Positions 1 to 8,691 are shown, counted from the first letter of the stretch. The stretch: DNA of 64,000 nucleotides from Methylomonas koyamae (GCF_019669905.1 NZ_AP019777.1:2790001-2854000), one strand, 5' to 3'. Numbers and translations are program-made. Notes: a model not told the origin generated them from the sequence alone.

Positions 1-1494
1 ATAGTCGGTCCGGTAAAAGGCGTGCTGCCGGATGCAGTGGTTAAAAGTATCGAAGAGCAACTATCGGGTGCCTGCACCACTGAAATTGCCGCGTTCGACG
101 AGTTTACCGGTTTATTAACGGATGAGGCGTTGATCGCCGGTTATGACCACATCGTGTTCGATACTGCGCCGACGGGTCATACCATCCGGCTTTTGCAATT
201 GCCTGGGGCATGGACCGGCTTCCTGGAAACGGGTAAAGGTGACGCATCCTGTCTAGGGCCTTTGGCCGGTTTGGAAAAGCAACGCTCGCAATACAAAGCA
301 GCCGTAGCGGCCTTATCCGATAGTCAGCGAACGCGGCTGATTCTGGTGGCCCGTCCTCAACAAACCACCTTGCGCGAAGTCGCGCGTACCCATGAAGAAT
401 TGGCCGCCATTGGTTTGCATAATCAATATCTGCTCATCAATGCCATCATGCCGGTTGAACAGGTAGCCGATGATCCTCTGGCATTGGCTATTGTTCAACG
501 CGAACAAGCAGCCTTGGCGGCAATACCCAAACAGCTAGCGGGTTTGCCGCGCGATGAAGTCTTATTGAAGTCCTTCAATATGGTGGGCCTGCGTGCCCTG
601 CGTCGATTATTGGACAATGACGCCGCAGAAAACGTGATGCCGAACGAGCCCTTGAGGTTTGGCAATTATCCCAGTTTGTCCGCCTTGGTTGGTGAAATTG
701 CCCAAGAAGGCCATGGCCTAGTGATGTTGATGGGTAAAGGTGGTGTGGGCAAGACCACGTTGGCCTCGGCGATAGCAGTTGATCTCGCTCGTCGCGGTTT
801 GCCTGTACATTTGACGACATCTGACCCAGCGGCGCATTTGCAGGAAACCTTGGATGGCGTGCTGGATCATTTAACCGTCAGCCGTATCGATCCTCATGCC
901 GAGACTGAACGCTACCGCCAGCATGTATTGGAAACCAAAGGCGCTCAACTGGACGACCAAGGCCGAGCATTATTGGAAGAAGATTTGCGTTCGCCCTGTA
1001 CCGAGGAAATAGCGGTGTTTCAAGCGTTTTCGCGGATCATTCGTGAAGCAGGCAAACAATTTGTAGTGATGGACACGGCACCTACCGGCCACACCTTGCT
1101 ATTACTGGATGCGACCGGGGCTTATCATCGGGAAGTCGCTCGGCAAATGCAAACCGGTGCCCACTATCTGACGCCGATGATGCAATTGCAGGATAGCCGA
1201 CAAACCAAAGTGTTAATCGCGACGCTGGCGGAAACCACCCCCGTCCTGGAGGCTGCTAATTTGCAAAACGATCTGCGTCGGGCTGGCATCGAACCCTGGG
1301 CCTGGATCGTCAATAACAGCATCGCCGCCACCCCAGTCAAATCCCCGCTCTTGCAGCAACGGGCCCACAACGAACTGCGCGAAATTGAGGCCATCGCCAA
1401 CCAGCATGCGCCGCGTTATGCCGTCGTGCCGTTGTTACAGGAAGAGCCTGTCGGCATTACGCGCTTGCAACACTTAGCCAATCCTGGACAGTAA
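1..1494 (+). CDS. arsA: Arsenical pump-driving ATPase ArsA (5' end outside window)
   Basis: ArsA is the cytoplasmic ATPase that binds As(III) and energises arsenite export. The frame is open to the first base, so the start and the first P-loop lie outside the window. Both halves of the duplicated protein are visible. The A1 half shows DTAPTGHT near base 160. The A2 half has a complete P-loop, GKGGVGKTT, near base 732 and a second DTAPTGHT near 1072. Cysteines lie in contexts matching the three arsenite-binding residues known from the E. coli enzyme: ACTTEIAAF (near 73), DASCLGPLAGL (near 250) and SPCTEEIAVF (near 997). The gene leads an arsenic operon, with arsC following 15 bp later. An ArsA working with an ACR3-type permease rather than ArsB is less common but known. 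Identification is firm. Confidence 0.96.
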   Translation: MVGPVKGVLPDAVVKSIEEQLSGACTTEIAAFDEFTGLLTDEALIAGYDHIVFDTAPTGHTIRLLQLPGAWTGFLETGKGDASCLGPLAGLEKQRSQYKAAVAALSDSQRTRLILVARPQQTTLREVARTHEELAAIGLHNQYLLINAIMPVEQVADDPLALAIVQREQAALAAIPKQLAGLPRDEVLLKSFNMVGLRALRRLLDNDAAENVMPNEPLRFGNYPSLSALVGEIAQEGHGLVMLMGKGGVGKTTLASAIAVDLARRGLPVHLTTSDPAAHLQETLDGVLDHLTVSRIDPHAETERYRQHVLETKGAQLDDQGRALLEEDLRSPCTEEIAVFQAFSRIIREAGKQFVVMDTAPTGHTLLLLDATGAYHREVARQMQTGAHYLTPMMQLQDSRQTKVLIATLAETTPVLEAANLQNDLRRAGIEPWAWIVNNSIAATPVKSPLLQQRAHNELREIEAIANQHAPRYAVVPLLQEEPVGITRLQHLANPGQ

Positions 1495-1509
1495 CCGTGC
1501 GATTTTTTC

Positions 1510-2034
1510 ATGTCAGAAAAAATCTATAACGTGTTGTTTATCTGTACAGCGAATTCGGCACGCAGCATCATGGCAGAGGTCATTCTTAATCGAATAGGCC
1601 AAGCCCGTTTTAGGGCGTTCAGTGCCGGTAGCGAACCCGCGGGCACCGTGCATCCGTTAACCATGGATTTACTGAAACGGCTGGATTACGACACCCGCCC
1701 ATTGCACAGTAAACACTGGTTGGAATTTAGCGGCGAGGCGGCATTCCCGCTCGATTTCGTGTTCACGGTTTGCGATAAGGCGGCGGGCGAGCCATGTCCT
1801 GTTTGGCCAGGCCAACCCATAAGAGCGCATTGGGGAGTAGAAGATCCCGCGTTGCTTTACGGTTCCGAGGCACGACGAAAAAAAGTATTTTTTGACGTTT
1901 ATAGCCTCTTAAAACGGCGAGTCGAATTGTTTTGTGAATTGCCAATCGCAAAACTGGATGCGTTAACGTTAATCCGGCAGGTTGAGCGGATTGGGCATGC
2001 AACCACTGAAATGATCCCTACATCCCATGAATAA
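1510..2034 (+). CDS. arsC: Arsenate reductase, low-molecular-weight phosphatase type
   Basis: This 174-residue protein reduces arsenate to arsenite, which ArsA/ACR3 can then export. The fold is that of low-molecular-weight tyrosine phosphatases. The P-loop is CTANSARS with catalytic Cys12, where the usual form is CTGNSARS. The general-acid loop is EDPA (Asp112). Cys88 and Cys96 in VCDKAAGEPCPVWPG match the resolving cysteines of the thioredoxin-coupled ArsC family, so electrons probably come from thioredoxin. The gene sits between arsA and the ArsI-type gene on the same strand, with short gaps that fit one operon. The family is firm. A plain protein tyrosine phosphatase is unlikely given the extra cysteines and the context. 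Confidence 0.93.
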   Translation: MSEKIYNVLFICTANSARSIMAEVILNRIGQARFRAFSAGSEPAGTVHPLTMDLLKRLDYDTRPLHSKHWLEFSGEAAFPLDFVFTVCDKAAGEPCPVWPGQPIRAHWGVEDPALLYGSEARRKKVFFDVYSLLKRRVELFCELPIAKLDALTLIRQVERIGHATTEMIPTSHE

Positions 2035-2052
2035 AGGTTACTCAGTCAAACT

Positions 2053-2499
2053 ATGAAGCGTTTTCATATTCATATCGCTGTCGATGACCTCGACGCCAAT
2101 ATCCGTTTTTACAATGCCTTGTTTCAAGCCGAACCATCGGTTTTGGAACCAGATTACGCCAAATGGATGCTGGATGATCCGCGCATCAATTTCGCAATAT
2201 CCCGTCGCGGACGCAAACCTGGATTGGATCATTTAGGCATTCAGGTTGAATCCACCCTTGAATTGGATGCCGTACAACAAGGGTTGAATGATGCGGCATT
2301 ACCGGTTGCGGAACAAAAACAGGCGGCTTGCTGTTATGCCCAATCGGATAAATATTGGACAGTCGATCCACAGGGCATCGCTTGGGAAGCTTTTCATTCT
2401 TTAAATAGCATTCCCATGTTCGGTGAAGATGATGTCATCCAACTGGAACATGCATCGCCTTGCTGTCAGCCGAAAAAGACTGATCCCAATCACGATTAG
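2053..2499 (+). CDS. arsI: ArsI/CadI-type metalloenzyme, probable C-As lyase
   Basis: A 148-residue protein of the vicinal-oxygen-chelate (glyoxalase) fold. ArsI enzymes use Fe(II) and O2 to break the carbon-arsenic bond of trivalent organoarsenicals such as methylarsenite. The adjacent cysteine pair expected to bind the arsenical is present (Cys93-Cys94 in QAACCYAQ). Candidate iron ligands are the N-terminal His5/His7, His60 (GLDHLGIQV) and Glu112 (GIAWEAF). A second CC pair lies near the C-terminus (SPCCQPKK), which resembles metal-binding tails. The gene follows arsC by 18 bp. Related proteins are often labelled cadmium-induced CadI. The full set of key residues favours the lyase reading, but substrate cannot be proven from sequence. 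Confidence 0.87.
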   Translation: MKRFHIHIAVDDLDANIRFYNALFQAEPSVLEPDYAKWMLDDPRINFAISRRGRKPGLDHLGIQVESTLELDAVQQGLNDAALPVAEQKQAACCYAQSDKYWTVDPQGIAWEAFHSLNSIPMFGEDDVIQLEHASPCCQPKKTDPNHD

Positions 2500-2530
2500 G
2501 CCGCGCTATCCACTTTTTAGGAGATTACCC

Positions 2531-3589
2531 ATGAATACCCCGCTTTGTCCGCATCCTCGTCTATCGTTCCTGGATCGGTTTCTGACGCTATGGATATTTA
2601 TCGCCATGGCGATTGGCGTCGGCGTTGGTTTTATGTGGCCCGCTCAGGTCAATGAAAACAACAATGCCGTTTCGGTCGGCACGACCAATATTCCCATCGC
2701 CATTGGCTTAATCTTGATGATGTACCCGCCGCTGGCCAAGGTGCATTACGAAGAACTCGGGGACGTGTTTCGCAACTGGCGAGTATTGGGGTTATCGCTG
2801 GTTCAGAATTGGATCATCGGCCCGGTACTGATGTTTGCGTTGGCGATTGGATTTTTAAGCGATTATCCGGAATACATGACCGGATTGATCATGATCGGCC
2901 TGGCTCGCTGCATTGCCATGGTGATCGTTTGGAATGAACTGGCTCGGGGCGACAACCAATACTGCGCCGCCTTGGTCGCCTTCAACAGCGTGTTTCAAGT
3001 GCTGTTTTTCAGTGTCTACGCTTGGCTATTCATAACCATACTACCGCCATTATTCGGCATGCAGGGTAGCCTGGTTGCCATCACCATTGGCGAAATTGCC
3101 AAGACTGTTTTTATTTATCTGGGTATTCCCTTCATCGCCGGTTTCACCACGCGCTTGCTGCTGATTAGAACAAAAGGCAAGGACTGGTATCAGCAAAATT
3201 TTGTACCGAAAATCAGCCCGCTGACGTTAATCGCCTTGCTATTTACTATTGTGGTGATGTTTTCCTTGAAAGGCGAGTTGATCGTGCAGTTGCCGTTGGA
3301 TGTGTTGCGGATTGCCGTGCCGTTGTTGATCTATTTTGTCGTGATGTTCTTGGTCAGTTTCGCGATGGGCAAATTGATAGGCGCCGATTACGGCCAAACC
3401 ACCACCTTGGCCTTTACCGCAGCCAGCAATAATTTCGAGTTGGCGATAGCCGTTGCAGTGGCGGTGTTTGGTATCAATAGCGGCGCCGCTTTTGCGGCAG
3501 TGATTGGTCCCTTGATCGAAGTGCCGATGATGGTGGCATTGGTCAATGTGGCGTTTTTGTTTCAGAAACGGTTATTTGCGGGCCGATAA
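2531..3589 (+). CDS. acr3: ACR3-family arsenite efflux transporter
   Basis: A 352-residue inner-membrane carrier with about ten hydrophobic segments, of the BART superfamily. It exports As(III), alone or with ArsA. The membrane-embedded cysteine needed for transport is recognisable in [19 protein letters not shown]. The second-half helix motif [14 protein letters not shown] is also typical. An in-frame upstream start at 2423 exists, but it would overlap arsI by 77 bp. The ATG at 2531 is preceded by TAGGAGATTACCC, a good ribosome-binding site, and gives the usual family length, so it was chosen. It is part of the ars operon. Confidence 0.94.
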   Translation: MNTPLCPHPRLSFLDRFLTLWIFIAMAIGVGVGFMWPAQVNENNNAVSVGTTNIPIAIGLILMMYPPLAKVHYEELGDVFRNWRVLGLSLVQNWIIGPVLMFALAIGFLSDYPEYMTGLIMIGLARCIAMVIVWNELARGDNQYCAALVAFNSVFQVLFFSVYAWLFITILPPLFGMQGSLVAITIGEIAKTVFIYLGIPFIAGFTTRLLLIRTKGKDWYQQNFVPKISPLTLIALLFTIVVMFSLKGELIVQLPLDVLRIAVPLLIYFVVMFLVSFAMGKLIGADYGQTTTLAFTAASNNFELAIAVAVAVFGINSGAAFAAVIGPLIEVPMMVALVNVAFLFQKRLFAGR

Positions 3590-3606
3590 CCAACTTCAAA
3601 TAACTG

Positions 3607-4455
3607 ATGAGCGACACAAACTTTATGAATACGACCGAACATCAAGTTGCCAAAACCAAGGCAGCCATGACTTATAACGCGGCCGCCGATCATTTCGATC
3701 ATCCGGTCAGCTCTTTTTGGCATTGTTTTGGTCGAAGAACCGTTGAAAGAATCGGCTTGAAGGAAGGCGAATCAGTGCTGGATGTTTGTTCGGGAAGTGG
3801 TGGCTCTGCACTACCGGCCGCCGAGCAGGTTGGAACAACCGGTAAAGTCATTGCGGTCGATCTTGCCGACCAATTGATTGCCTTGGCCGAAGCCAAGGCA
3901 ACTGCCAAGCAACTTGAAAACATCGAGTTTCGCGTCGCCGATATGCTCGAATTGGGCTATCCCGATGAGCAGTTTGACGCGGTGGTCTGCGTATTCGGCA
4001 TCTTTTTTGTACCCGATATGCCGGCTGCTGTTCGAGAACTCTGGCGGATGGTGAAACCGGGCGGCCGTTTAGCGATTACCACCTGGGGACCTGATTTATT
4101 TGAGCCAGCCAACAGCGCCTTTTGGGATGCTGTCGGCAACGTCAGACCCGATTTGCAACGTAGCTTCAATCCTTGGGACAGGATTTCTGATCCAGCCGGA
4201 TTACAGCAAATGCTCGCCGAGGCGGGTGTTTATACGGATGACATCACTTCAGAAGCAGGCACTCATCCGTTACAAACATCAGAAGATTGGTGGAAAATTG
4301 CCATGGGTAGCGGCTATCGAGGCACCTTGGAGCAGTTGGATGCCGAAGCTTTTAACCATGTGTACGCTACAAATTTGAAGCGCCTCAAAAATGATCGAGT
4401 ACAGTCAATTACCACCAATGTACTCTATGGCGTAGCGCAAAAATCGTCTCTTTAG
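3607..4455 (+). CDS. Class I SAM-dependent methyltransferase at the end of the ars operon
   Basis: A 282-residue UbiE/Methyltransf_11-like protein. Motif I is VLDVCSGSGGSALPAA, the acidic end of strand 2 is VIAVDLADQ, and the post-motif is VKPGGRLAITTWG. It begins 17 bp after acr3, so it is probably cotranscribed with the arsenic genes. A role on arsenic is suggested only by position. ArsM arsenite methyltransferases need conserved cysteines in the C-terminal half, and this protein has none there; its cysteines are all in the first half (SFWHCFG, DVCSGSG, VVCVFG). It is therefore not called arsM. It could methylate another small molecule or a thiol-arsenic conjugate. A start at ATG 3625 is also possible. 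The fold is certain and the substrate unknown. Confidence 0.8.
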   Translation: MSDTNFMNTTEHQVAKTKAAMTYNAAADHFDHPVSSFWHCFGRRTVERIGLKEGESVLDVCSGSGGSALPAAEQVGTTGKVIAVDLADQLIALAEAKATAKQLENIEFRVADMLELGYPDEQFDAVVCVFGIFFVPDMPAAVRELWRMVKPGGRLAITTWGPDLFEPANSAFWDAVGNVRPDLQRSFNPWDRISDPAGLQQMLAEAGVYTDDITSEAGTHPLQTSEDWWKIAMGSGYRGTLEQLDAEAFNHVYATNLKRLKNDRVQSITTNVLYGVAQKSSL

Positions 4456-4848
4456 CTGACCAATCTTTAGATTTGATTGTCTGTAATGTTTGCGAAAGCC
4501 GACAATTTAGGATTTCGCAATGATTGTCGCCTTCGGGTCGGTTGAACTCAGTGACGACTGGCTGCTTTCTGGAATCGGAATTCAATGACAGCTTTCCGGT
4601 GATGAATCTGAAGAGAACGCGGTCCCTTGGGCGACCCTAAGCGGAAAGTGGCGAATATTCTCCAAACGTCAAAAAACGGGAAATATCCAGGCTGTCATTT
4701 TTACCTGATTATCCGTTCGGAGTTATCTAGGGTCGTCTATCATTCCTAAAAGGTAAGCTATACCGCCTAAAAAGGCTAGTTCTCAAGCTCATTCTTGACG
4801 ACCATGCATCGAAAGTCGTATGTTGGCCAGATAGGGGGTAACCTAACA
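4456..4848. other. Non-coding stretch between ars operon and AraC-type gene
   Basis: This 393-bp stretch shows no convincing gene on either strand. No strong hairpin with a T-run closes the ars operon here. A promoter-like sequence for the following regulator lies at its right end and is listed separately. The base composition is mixed, and the stretch looks like old junction DNA between two accessory blocks. Confidence 0.6.
4795..4824 (+). promoter_or_regulatory. Putative sigma-70 promoter of the AraC-type gene
   Basis: A -35-like TTGACG (4795-4800) and a -10-like TATGTT (4819-4824) are separated by 18 bp. Downstream, an AGGGGG Shine-Dalgarno (4833-4838) precedes an ATG at 4849. The spacing of all elements supports 4849 as the original translation start of the gene that is now read from 4865. 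Predicted by eye only. Confidence 0.45.
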
Positions 4849-4864
4849 ATGCAAATTTACTCGG

Positions 4865-5629
4865 ATGTTCGTTTCGCTCGCGCCGGCAATTTGCGGTGTT
4901 AGTAACATCGGAGGCCGAAATTTGTTCATTGTCTTTGAAGATAGAGCATCAGACTCTCCTGTTGTTGAAAGAGTTTGGCAAAGCCAGAGCCAGCGGGCCG
5001 GCACATTTCACTCAATGGCTGCGTGCAACTGGGTAATGGTTGTCACCAGACACGAGGGAAAGACTTTCCTCACCGTTCGCGGTCCGGAAACTAAAGCGAC
5101 CATGGCTGACTGTCCCGCAAATGGGGAATGGTTTGGTATCCATTTCAAGCTCGGTACTTTCATGCCCTTACTACCATCAGGCCAACTCCTTGACCGTAAT
5201 GATCTGACCTTGCCAGATGCCTCAGGCCGATCTTTTTATTTAAATGGTTCAGCCTGGGAGTACCCCACATTCGAACACGCCGAAACGTTCGTAAATCGTC
5301 TCGTAAAACAGGGATTAATTGCGACGGACCCATGCGTCGAGGCCGCACTACGTGGTCAGCCGAAGCCGCTTTCCCAACGTACCGAGCAGCGGCATTTTCT
5401 AAGAGTGACGGGGATGACCCAAACCACCATTAATCAGATCGCACGTGCCCGCCATGCCACAAATTTATTGAAGCGTGGGGTTCCTATTCTCCAGGTGGCA
5501 TACGATGCCGGCTATTACGATCAAGCCCATCTTACCCGTTCGCTAAAATATTTCATCGGACAGACCCCGGCAGAAATTACGCGTGGGGAGGAACAGTTGT
5601 CGTTTTTATACAATACAGACGGAACCTGA
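4865..5629 (+). CDS. AraC/XylS-family regulator, N-terminus apparently frameshifted
   Basis: A 254-residue transcription factor. The C-terminal third is an AraC-type double helix-turn-helix: FLRVTGMTQTTINQIARAR is the first helix pair, then AYDAGYYDQAHLTRSLKYF and FIGQTPAEI. The first part is a conserved sensor region (VTRHEGKTFLTVRGPETKA). The current reading frame starts at ATG 4865 with no good ribosome-binding site. A well-placed ATG at 4849, with AGGGGG upstream, opens a different frame reading MQIYSDVRFARAGNL and then stops. Removing 31 bp between two AATTTG copies (4888-4893 and 4919-4924) joins that start in frame to FIVFEDRAS. The gene therefore looks like a disrupted member of a family starting MQxYSDxRFA (from memory). 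It may be translated poorly or be inactive. Confidence 0.75.
   Translation: MFVSLAPAICGVSNIGGRNLFIVFEDRASDSPVVERVWQSQSQRAGTFHSMAACNWVMVVTRHEGKTFLTVRGPETKATMADCPANGEWFGIHFKLGTFMPLLPSGQLLDRNDLTLPDASGRSFYLNGSAWEYPTFEHAETFVNRLVKQGLIATDPCVEAALRGQPKPLSQRTEQRHFLRVTGMTQTTINQIARARHATNLLKRGVPILQVAYDAGYYDQAHLTRSLKYFIGQTPAEITRGEEQLSFLYNTDGT
4888..4924. repeat. 31-bp frame-breaking insertion bounded by AATTTG direct repeats
   Basis: AATTTG occurs at 4888-4893 and again at 4919-4924, so the repeat unit is 31 bp. Because 31 is not a multiple of three, it shifts the frame of the AraC-type gene near its start and brings in a stop (TAG) for the 4849 frame. The structure resembles the footprint of an imprecise excision or a short-repeat-mediated insertion. 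Whether the 31 bp were gained here, rather than lost in relatives, is an inference from protein family memory. Confidence 0.5.
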
Positions 5630-5684
5630 TCCATTACCTTTTCATCTGCGTAAGTTTTTGTAAAACCAGTTAAAGGTGATATTC

Positions 5685-6086
5685 ATGTCTATCGAGGCAC
5701 AAGCAAGCACATCAGGCATTATCTGGATTGGCCGAATCCTCAGCGGATTAGTCGTTGCCTTCCTGCTATTCGACGCCGCAATAAAGCTGGTTCCTATTCA
5801 ACCTGTCACGGATGCAATGCAGGAGTTGGGTTTCATCAGTTCAACCCAGTTGGCGCGCGGCCTTGGCATCTTACTTTTGGTTTGCACAATACTCTATGCC
5901 ATCCCAAAAACATCACCACTCGGGGCCTTGCTATTAACCGGTTATCTCGGAGGCGCGATTGCAGTTCAGCTTCGGGCTGGCAATCCACTTTTTAGCCATA
6001 TCTTGTTCGGCTGCTACGTAGGTATTGCTCTTTGGGCCGGTCTGCTCTTCCGAAATCGCCGATTAAAATCGCTGTTTTTTACTTAA
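5685..6086 (+). CDS. DoxX-like four-helix membrane protein
   Basis: A 133-residue protein with four hydrophobic segments. It starts with IIWIGRILSGLVVAFLLFDA and contains the DoxX-like phrase AIKLVPIQPVTDAMQELGF. DoxX-like proteins are inner-membrane proteins, some linked to quinone or thiol redox chemistry; this member's job is unknown. The ATG at 5685 was chosen over an in-frame GTG at 5676 because AAAGGTG lies at the right distance before it. It follows the AraC-type gene by 55 bp and precedes the DUF4287 gene by 12 bp, so the three probably form one operon. The family call is good; the function is not known. Confidence 0.75.
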   Translation: MSIEAQASTSGIIWIGRILSGLVVAFLLFDAAIKLVPIQPVTDAMQELGFISSTQLARGLGILLLVCTILYAIPKTSPLGALLLTGYLGGAIAVQLRAGNPLFSHILFGCYVGIALWAGLLFRNRRLKSLFFT

Positions 6087-6098
6087 TTGGAGGCTTTT

Positions 6099-6329
6099 AT
6101 GTCATTTCAAGCATATCTCGACAACATTAAAGCAAAAACGGGCATGGGGGCTGATGACTTCAAACAACTTGCCACAAAAAAGGGCTTCATGGCCGACGGC
6201 AAGCTCCGCACCGATGTCAAAGCAGGGCAAATTGTGGCTTGGCTCAAGGAGGACTTTGAACTTGGGCATGGTCATGCAATGGCCATTGTTGCCGTTCTCA
6301 AAGGTTCAAAAAATGAAGGAGACAAGTAA
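6099..6329 (+). CDS. DUF4287 domain protein
   Basis: A 76-residue protein consisting of one DUF4287 domain: SFQAYLDNIKAKTGM, then LATKKGF, then VAWLKEDFELGHGHAMAI. Such proteins are small, soluble and often occur with AraC-type regulators and ABM or DoxX genes; no reaction is established. ATG 6099 is preceded by GGAGG with good spacing, so it is preferred to an in-frame TTG at 6087. The gene lies 12 bp after the DoxX-like gene. Confidence 0.78.
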   Translation: MSFQAYLDNIKAKTGMGADDFKQLATKKGFMADGKLRTDVKAGQIVAWLKEDFELGHGHAMAIVAVLKGSKNEGDK

Positions 6330-6393
6330 GGGATTTACGCGCAGCCCAGCTTTGAAGACATCAACATCAACAACAGCCTCCGGGGAATCTCAA

Positions 6394-6543
6394 ATGACAG
6401 AAACATTAAGTCCTGCCCAACGAGTCTGTCGCCTGGACAAGTTTATAGTCCCGAACATCGCGCGTGAAGAATTTCGAACCGGCTCGCCGCCTTTCCGGCC
6501 GACCAACCGATTTTGGTATTACTCGGTGGCCTGCACGCATTGA
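6394..6543 (+). pseudogene. Remnant of an antibiotic-biosynthesis-monooxygenase-like gene
   Basis: An ATG opens a frame reading MTETLSPAQRVCRLDKFIVP followed by REEF, which resembles the first strand of small ABM-type monooxygenases (VCRLDKFxVP...REEF). After about 28 residues the similarity stops and the frame soon ends. The core of the roughly 100-residue domain is missing, so this looks like a 5' stump left by a deletion. It sits where such a gene is expected behind AraC/DoxX/DUF4287 genes. The assignment rests on remembered family sequence and a short match. Confidence 0.4.
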
Positions 6544-7099
6544 AAAAAGTTAAATGGACTGTGACCAGCGGAAAACCTGCTGTCGCTGAAATTTTGGTCC
6601 ATCGTGGATTCCAGGTTAAATCGTATCCGCAGCGCTGGCTACCTGAGACATGCCCCGCTGATCAGGGCAGAACCAGTCGTTTTGTTAGTGCCACAGAGTC
6701 AGAAGCACTGCAGATTTTGATTCGAACCCTGATGTCGTTGATTAAGGCAAAGCAGCATCGAACGGCGAATGACGTGATTGACGGGCTCGTAGTTTGGCGA
6801 TGTAAGTAAAGGTGAAAAGACTTAGAATCGATGCAGTACGTTTTGCTCTATTTTTATGCTTGTTTAATGACCGTTGGTATTCTGAACGATCATTCAAAGG
6901 TACAAAACGACCCGTTATGGCCATCACCTAATCTGATGAAATGACTGGAATTAGATCATTTCCTGCCACCGACGAGATTCTGAAAGGAAAATCATATACA
7001 AATCTATAAACTATTACATTGAGGATCATTTTCCCGTAAATGTACTCTAATTTCTAATTTTATGGTGTTTGATGCCGTGCGGTGTGAGAGGAATATCTT
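6544..7099. other. Degraded or non-coding stretch before the pentapeptide gene
   Basis: A plus-strand frame from about 6513 to 6809 encodes 98 residues (it includes ATESEALQILIRTLMSLIK) but has no recognisable domain and no good ribosome-binding site. It begins at a TTG. It may be the tail of a deleted gene. From about 6810 to 7099 the DNA is AT-rich and without a gene; the promoter of the pentapeptide gene is probably here. Confidence 0.4.
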
Positions 7100-8467
7100 A
7101 TGCTTAAATTTCTGTTACGCGTCGCCACAATTGTGGCTCTTGTCCTGTGTTGCGCCGCGTGGATGCCGATCGAGCGAGAAGGTGCTTGTCCGCGTTCCAG
7201 CGAGCAATGCCCTAGGTCGCCAGAATGTAAGATTTCTAAATTACAACTTGAACAATTCCTTTCGGATCATCAGGCATGGCTAGAAAAGTGGGATGCGCAA
7301 ACGAAATCGATGTCCGCAGACGGCAGACCGACGCTGTGTAACGCGGATTTGCATGGAGTAAATCTCAACGGTGCATTTCTGAGGCAAGCGGACCTTAGAG
7401 GGGCTGATTTGAGTGAGTCCCAATTGCATGGCGCTGATTTATTTGGGGCATCAATGACAAAGGCGTACCTACACTTGACACAGCTTAGCACAGCGGATCT
7501 TGATAATGCTCAAATGCAAGATGCAAATCTAACTGCTGCTGTTTTGAAAGATGCCAAAATGTCGGGGGCGGACCTAAGCCAAGCCGATTTGTATCTAGCA
7601 GACTTGCGTGGTGCAAAATTGATCAGAGCTAAACTGACAAAGGCATATTTAGAGCAAACGCGTTTAGACCATGCAGACCTAGAAGGAGCCGATCTAAAAG
7701 GTGCAGTCCTCCAAAATTCGGTTGTGGATGAAACAATTTTAGCCTATTCAGATATGACAGGAGCCACCTATTCGCCTCAGTCCGCATCACCAAACGCATT
7801 TGTAGCGGGCATCAGAGGTTTGCAGTCCTTGAAGTTTCCCCAAAGCCGTGAAGACGGGCTTGTCCAGCTACGCGAATTACTGAAGAAAAGTGGTCACCGC
7901 GAACTAGAACGCCAACTAACATACGCTTTGGAAAGCGGAAAGACTGCTCACGCAATCGCCGAATGGTCTTGGCGAACACCCGATGGGGTGGAAGGTGTGT
8001 TTCGCAAAGTAGCGTTCGATTGGACAACCGCATATGGAATGCACCCTGGTCGTGCATTGCTTTTGATAGCATCTATTTGGTGTGGGCTAATTCCAATTTA
8101 CGGCTGGGCTATGTGGCGCCAAGCTCACTTCCCCAGGCCGCGTTCGGGCATATATCGTATTTGGCCCAAGGATCGGCTTGAAGTCAGGAGTGGCGGTCCG
8201 ACGTTAGATAATCCGGGCTACGTAGAGTGCGTAGCGTCCAGAGGTCTAACTCTTGTTGCTTGGTCTGCATATTTTTCGCTAATGTCGACCTTTCACTTCG
8301 GTTTTCGCGAATTCAGTATTGGCAATTGGCTATCAAGAGCCCAGCCTCGTAGTTTTTCATTAGAATCCACTGGATGGGTCCGCACAGTGGCAGGAGTCCA
8401 AGCTATGGTTAGCCTTTACTTATTAGCGATTTGTATATTGACCTACTTCGGTCGGCCTTTTGAATAG
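7100..8467 (+). CDS. Pentapeptide-repeat protein with C-terminal membrane domain
   Basis: A 455-residue protein. An N-terminal hydrophobic stretch (residues about 5-22) may be a signal anchor. Residues about 80-225 are tandem pentapeptide repeats of A(D/N)LxG type (LRGADLSESQLHGADLFGAS), which fold as a right-handed square beta helix. The C-terminal part has at least three membrane segments, around ALLLIASIWCGLIPIYGWAM, LTLVAWSAYFSLMSTF and AMVSLYLLAICILTYFG, the last resembling a two-helix channel or sensor arrangement. The start is supported by GAGAGGAATATCTT before ATG 7100. It stands alone between two accessory blocks. No specific function can be assigned; gyrase-protecting pentapeptide proteins lack such a membrane part. 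Confidence 0.75.
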   Translation: MLKFLLRVATIVALVLCCAAWMPIEREGACPRSSEQCPRSPECKISKLQLEQFLSDHQAWLEKWDAQTKSMSADGRPTLCNADLHGVNLNGAFLRQADLRGADLSESQLHGADLFGASMTKAYLHLTQLSTADLDNAQMQDANLTAAVLKDAKMSGADLSQADLYLADLRGAKLIRAKLTKAYLEQTRLDHADLEGADLKGAVLQNSVVDETILAYSDMTGATYSPQSASPNAFVAGIRGLQSLKFPQSREDGLVQLRELLKKSGHRELERQLTYALESGKTAHAIAEWSWRTPDGVEGVFRKVAFDWTTAYGMHPGRALLLIASIWCGLIPIYGWAMWRQAHFPRPRSGIYRIWPKDRLEVRSGGPTLDNPGYVECVASRGLTLVAWSAYFSLMSTFHFGFREFSIGNWLSRAQPRSFSLESTGWVRTVAGVQAMVSLYLLAICILTYFGRPFE

Positions 8468-8634
8468 CATGTAATGCGACTTCGCTTTAGCAATCCGACA
8501 CTAATGGTGTTTTTCTGCAGCGAAAGTGCTCTATGTACCGGCGGCGTTTTGATCGATACCAAACGCTGCTTATAGTGGGCATGAAAATCGGATTTTTCAG
8601 GAAAAAATTTTGTTTGGTTAGTTCCTTGTGCGAA

Positions 8635-8671
8635 GCAGGCGATACCGGGGGTATGTCCCGGTATCGCCTGC
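8635..8671 (-). terminator. Perfect 15-bp hairpin downstream of radC
   Basis: The arms at 8635-8649 and 8657-8671 are perfectly complementary (GCAGGCGATACCGGG and its reverse complement) around a 7-nt loop. The hairpin starts 20 bp beyond the radC stop on the minus strand. No T-run follows directly, only a T/A-rich stretch about 20 nt later, so it could be a weak terminator or a transcript-stabilising structure. Confidence 0.55.
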
Positions 8672-8691
8672 CGACTTATGCCCGGCCCTTC

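Noticed and set aside
3607..4455. Calling the last ars-operon gene arsM
   Set aside because: The conserved C-terminal cysteines of arsenite methyltransferases are missing; only position links it to arsenic.
7340..7775. Tandem DNA repeats or a CRISPR-like array in the pentapeptide gene
   Set aside because: The periodicity is at protein level (A(D/N)LxG); the DNA units differ and there are no constant spacers.
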